A DNA stretch of 64,000 bases, taken from Lunularia cruciata (lineage: Eukaryota > Streptophyta > Marchantiopsida > Lunulariales > Lunulariaceae). The notes beneath the pieces are model-generated. The model was not told the DNA's origin and ran no database searches. It was given only the letters and a program-made list of their open reading frames with translations. Numbering within the stretch: position 1 is the stretch's first letter; the number at the start of each line of letters is the position of its first letter. The stretch is taken from contig OX419758.1 in the NCBI GenBank assembly GCA_948567375.1, positions 30,385,001 through 30,449,000 on the forward strand. The letters run 5' to 3'. Positions 60,715 to 64,000 of this stretch are shown here, in pieces. Made by a program: the position numbers and the translations under genes.

Positions 60715-61218
60715 GAGTACCTCCTCACCCCTTGTTTATATACTTGTGAAATAGTTACGTACCAAAGTTACTAATTACCGTAGGAACTCAAGTTACTAGA
60801 CTAAAAAGTCAAGTAAAGTCAAAAAGTAGAAAAGAATATCCATTCACATGGGTATATTCCCCTAAGCATGTGGTCTTATCTTGACCCAACCACCAAGGAT
60901 TCCTTCACATGGGCTATCCTTGGACTAAAGAAGAATCCAAAACAAAAAGGCTTGCAGACCCAAGAGTTCTCAACTCCTTCCTCAAAGCCAAACACCTAGG
61001 AATAATACCGAGTCAACACACTAAAATCCAAAATAGTGGTGCTCATCTTTTCTACCTCCTCTAAAGTAAGGTCCCCTCTATCTTAGCTATGACTAACTTT
61101 AGCTAACCATGAATAATATAGAACCATCCTTTATCTCTATATAAATAATATCTCTTAAGTACTTGTAATACCAAGCTAAATATCACAATACCACACACAT
61201 GCACAAATGAGTGTTACA
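60715..61218 (-). repeat. Gypsy-B 3' LTR, proximal part
   Basis: Continuation of 50582-50767 after the inserted element; it ends GTGTTACA at 61218 and matches 4186-4692. In coding sense the LTR starts TGTAACACTC, directly after the polypurine stretch CCGGGGGTAAA (61219-61229). Confidence 0.92.
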
Positions 61219-64000
61219 TTTACCCCCGGACTAAGTTTTCACTTTGTCCTCAAAGTGAAGGTCTCTCTACCTTCTATGGTACATCTTCAACTTATCATGG
61301 TTAATCCTATCAAAGTGTCTTCCTCCAAACTCCATGAGATCATAGGTGTAATTGCCCCACACCTTCTCCACTATGAAAGGTCCAAAGTACTTAGGCAAAA
61401 ACTTCTTTTGCACTCTCTTGAATTGAATGGAATCAAACAACATTACCCGATCACCTTCTTTGAAAGGCTCCACCTTATTCTTGCCTTGCATCTTGTCATA
61501 GCTCTCCTTTTGTTTCCTTTGAGCTTGCTCCACTCAAACCATAGCAACTGCTCTTGCCTCTTCCAACTCCATGAGTTGTTCCTTCCTTGACTTCTATGCA
61601 TCACCTCCTTGTGATTTCTTCAATCTCCTATGAATGCTTTGGAAGGTAGGAAGATCAAAGTGAATAGGTAAGGTAGAATCAAAACCATATACCAATTGAA
61701 ATGGAGAGTACCTTGTAGAAGTCTTCATGGTTGTCCTATACTCCCACAAAACTGCATGAATCTTCTTGTCCCAATGATGTTTAGCCCCCTCCATTTCTGC
61801 ATCTTTGGCCAACATCATGCACAAGGTCTGATTGGTTCTCTCTGCCAAGCCATTGGAATTTGGCTTATAGGATGTAGTTGCTCTATGTGTGATAGAGAAA
61901 TGTCATAGCATGGCTGTAGTAATGCTTCTTGTAAAATCTCCTCCTCTATCAGAAACCAACTCCAAAGGGCATCCAAATTTAGTGATAATGCGTTCATATA
62001 AAGAAAGAAATCTACCAACTTCATCTTCATTCTTGTCCCTCAATGGTCTAGCCTCAACCCACTTGGTAAGATAATAAATAACTACCACAATGTACCAATT
62101 GTTCCTTAGGGTTCTATTGAGAGTACCTACAAAATCAATTCCCCACTTCTCAAAAGGTCTTAGCAATAGAATTGATCTAAGTGGTGGAGTGGATGTAGAC
62201 TTTCTAGCAAAAGCTTGACAAACATGACAAGTTTTGCAATAATCAAGACAATCCTTGAAAATCCCTCTCCAATGGTAACCTGCATCTAGAATCTTGAAAG
62301 TAGTCACCTTTCCTACAAAGTGTCCTCCACACACTAAACCTTCATGAAACTCCTTTATAAGAAAGATAGACCCATTGCTTTGTGAAGTAGACCATCTGCT
62401 CCTTGGTGAAAAAGTATATCCTCCACCATTGTGTAAGGTCTAGATCTTGCTGCAAGGGCCTTCCTCTCCCTAGCGTGCATCCCTTCTGGATAGTTACCTC
62501 TTGTCACAAAATCCACAATCTCCTTGTACTCCATTGGAACCTCTTGAGTGTCTGAGATTTTCATGAGCTCCTCATCCAGGAAGGAACCATCCACTGGCTC
62601 ATCTCCATCATGATCATAAGCTCTAGATAACAAATCAACATTTGCATGTTTCTTTCCTGGCCTATCCTCAATGGTGTAGTCATACTCAGACAAGAGTATC
62701 ATCTACCTTGCTAATCTCCCTTCAACATTAGGCTTGTTGAAGATGTACTTCAAAGCCTTGTGATATGTGACAATGATGGCTTTCCCTCCAATCAAGTAGT
62801 GTCTAAACTTCTTGAGACCAAAGATCATTGCCAACCCTTCTCTCTCCATGACAGAGTAGTTCTTCTTTGCTGAAACCATCTGCCTACTAGCATAAGCTAT
62901 TGGATGATCATGCCCATCTTGGTCTAATTGACTAAGAGTGCATCCAATAGCTACATTAAAAGCATCATTGTAGAGGATGAAAGGCTTACTCCAATCAGGT
63001 TTAGCAAGAATTGGAGCTACAACAAGGGATTGCTTGAGCTCCTCAAAAGCTTTGAGAGCCTCCTTGTCCTCCAAAATCACCATGTAATCTACACCCTTCT
63101 TCATGTAGATGGTCAATGCATAAGCCTTGTTGGAAAATGAGAAGATGAATCTCCTATAGTATCCAACCATCCCCAATAATTGGCATAACTTGGTCAAGCT
63201 TGAAGGGAATGGAAGGTCTGAGATTTTCCTCACCTTCTTAGGATCAACTGCTATTCCATCCTTGGAGATGATGTGCCCCAAAAGTAGACCTTCTTCACAT
63301 CCAAAAATGCACTTTTCTGGGTTGAGTGATGCATTTGCCTCATCCAAGCATTGCAAGACCTTGATAAGGTGCTCAAAGTGCTCCTCCTTGCTCCCATAGA
63401 CACAAAAGTCATCAATGAAGTCTCTCACAAATTTCTCAATGAAAGGTTCAAATACCTTGTTCATGAACCGTTGGAATGTGGCTGGAGCATTGCAAAGCCC
63501 AAAAGGCATGACCTTGAAAGCGTAAGTTCCCCAAGGTGTGGTGAATGTGGTGAGTTGTTGATGCTCTAGTGCAATCTTGATTTGGTTATATCCACTATAA
63601 TCATCTCTAAAACTGTACCTCTCATGACCTGCAACCTCCTCCAAGATCTCATCAATGAATGGCAATGGGTAGTAGTCTTTCTTGGTAACAACATTGAGCT
63701 TCTTGTGATCCACACATACCCAAAGTTTACCATTTGTTTTCTTCACAATGACAATTGGAGACACTCATTCTGAATTCTCCACCTCAAAGATAAATCTGGC
63801 TTCCTTGAGCTTATCAATCTCCTTCTTCACAACCAAAGATATTAGTGGGCTAATGCAATGTTGGTCTTGCATGTGACTCTACCTCTATCTTGTGCTCCTC
63901 TAAGGTGACTTCCTTCAAAACCTTGTAACTGAAAGCAAACACATGGATGAACTTGCGGAAAATCTCCTCAAATCTCACTTCTTCCTCATTGGTAACATTT
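61219..64000 (-). pseudogene. Gypsy-B pol: RT, RNase H, integrase (element continues past window end)
   Basis: Minus-strand Ty3/gypsy pol. RT spans 63764 to about 63150 ('VCVDHKKLNVVTKKDYYPLP', 'VMPFGLCNAPATFQRFMNKV', catalytic FIDDF). RNase H spans about 63010-62600 ('ILYNDAFNVAIGCTLSQ', 'SRQMVSAKKNYSVMEREGL', 'RPGKKHANVDLLSR'). The integrase zinc region ('CGGHFVGKVT', 'YCKTCHVCQ') and core ('WGIDFVGTL', 'LVSDRGGDF', 'LAERTNQTL') span about 62334-61700. The C-terminal domain ends at 61267 ('KKFLPKYFGPFIVEKVWGNY'). Damage: a TGA before 63764 and a TAG at 62703, both where Trp is expected; a frameshift near 62340; and breaks near 61850-61900 and 61540-61590. 63765-64000 is the protease/RT linker. 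Its old relative forms 426-985 and 19412-20950. Confidence 0.92.

Overview
This is nuclear DNA of a land plant. It holds one intron-containing plant gene in a patchwork of nested Ty3/gypsy LTR retrotransposons and AT-rich intergenic DNA. There is no prokaryotic gene organisation, CRISPR array, rRNA or tRNA that I can support. The short introns (171-760 bp), one very long coding exon, and a retroelement carrying a DNMT3-type methyltransferase make me think of a bryophyte or another non-flowering plant. That assignment is inference.

Left block (1-20950): a four-deep nest. An old minus-strand gypsy element (called gypsy-B here; 426-985 and 19412-20950) was entered by DNMT-type gypsy elements: a decayed LTR (1-425) and a 5'-truncated copy (986-19411, 'copy 1'). 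Copy 1 was then split by a 14.4-kb gypsy element with giant 3.8-kb LTRs (3104-17483, 'element A'). The 5' LTR of element A later received a solo LTR of gypsy-B (4001-4692).

Middle block (20951-50581): the gene island. A six-exon minus-strand gene (22851-28445) encodes a 1,237-residue JASON-like protein. Nothing else here is recognisable as a host gene. The rest holds several diverged tandem repeats, two perfect hairpins, a decayed PIF/Harbinger transposase and a TA microsatellite.

Right block (50582-64000): a minus-strand gypsy-B element whose 3' LTR is interrupted by a young, nearly intact DNMT-type gypsy element (50768-60714, 'copy 2'). Copy 2 is the prize of the window. One reading frame of about 7.2 kb runs gag, protease, a DNMT3-like cytosine-5 DNA methyltransferase, reverse transcriptase, RNase H, integrase and a C-terminal PHD finger. 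The frame is broken by only three stops. One of these, a UAG between methyltransferase and RT, is present in both copies and sits in a UAG-CAR-YYA context, the class known for leaky readthrough. The ends of copy 2 are also odd: target-site duplication, polypurine tract and LTR repeats do not agree on one simple LTR.

How the parts may work together (inference): the PHD finger could dock the integration complex on marked chromatin, and the methyltransferase could methylate new copies or the target. All three DNMT-type insertions in the window lie inside gypsy-B sequence. Most stop codons in the decayed copies are C-to-T or G-to-A changes, as expected of heavily methylated DNA.
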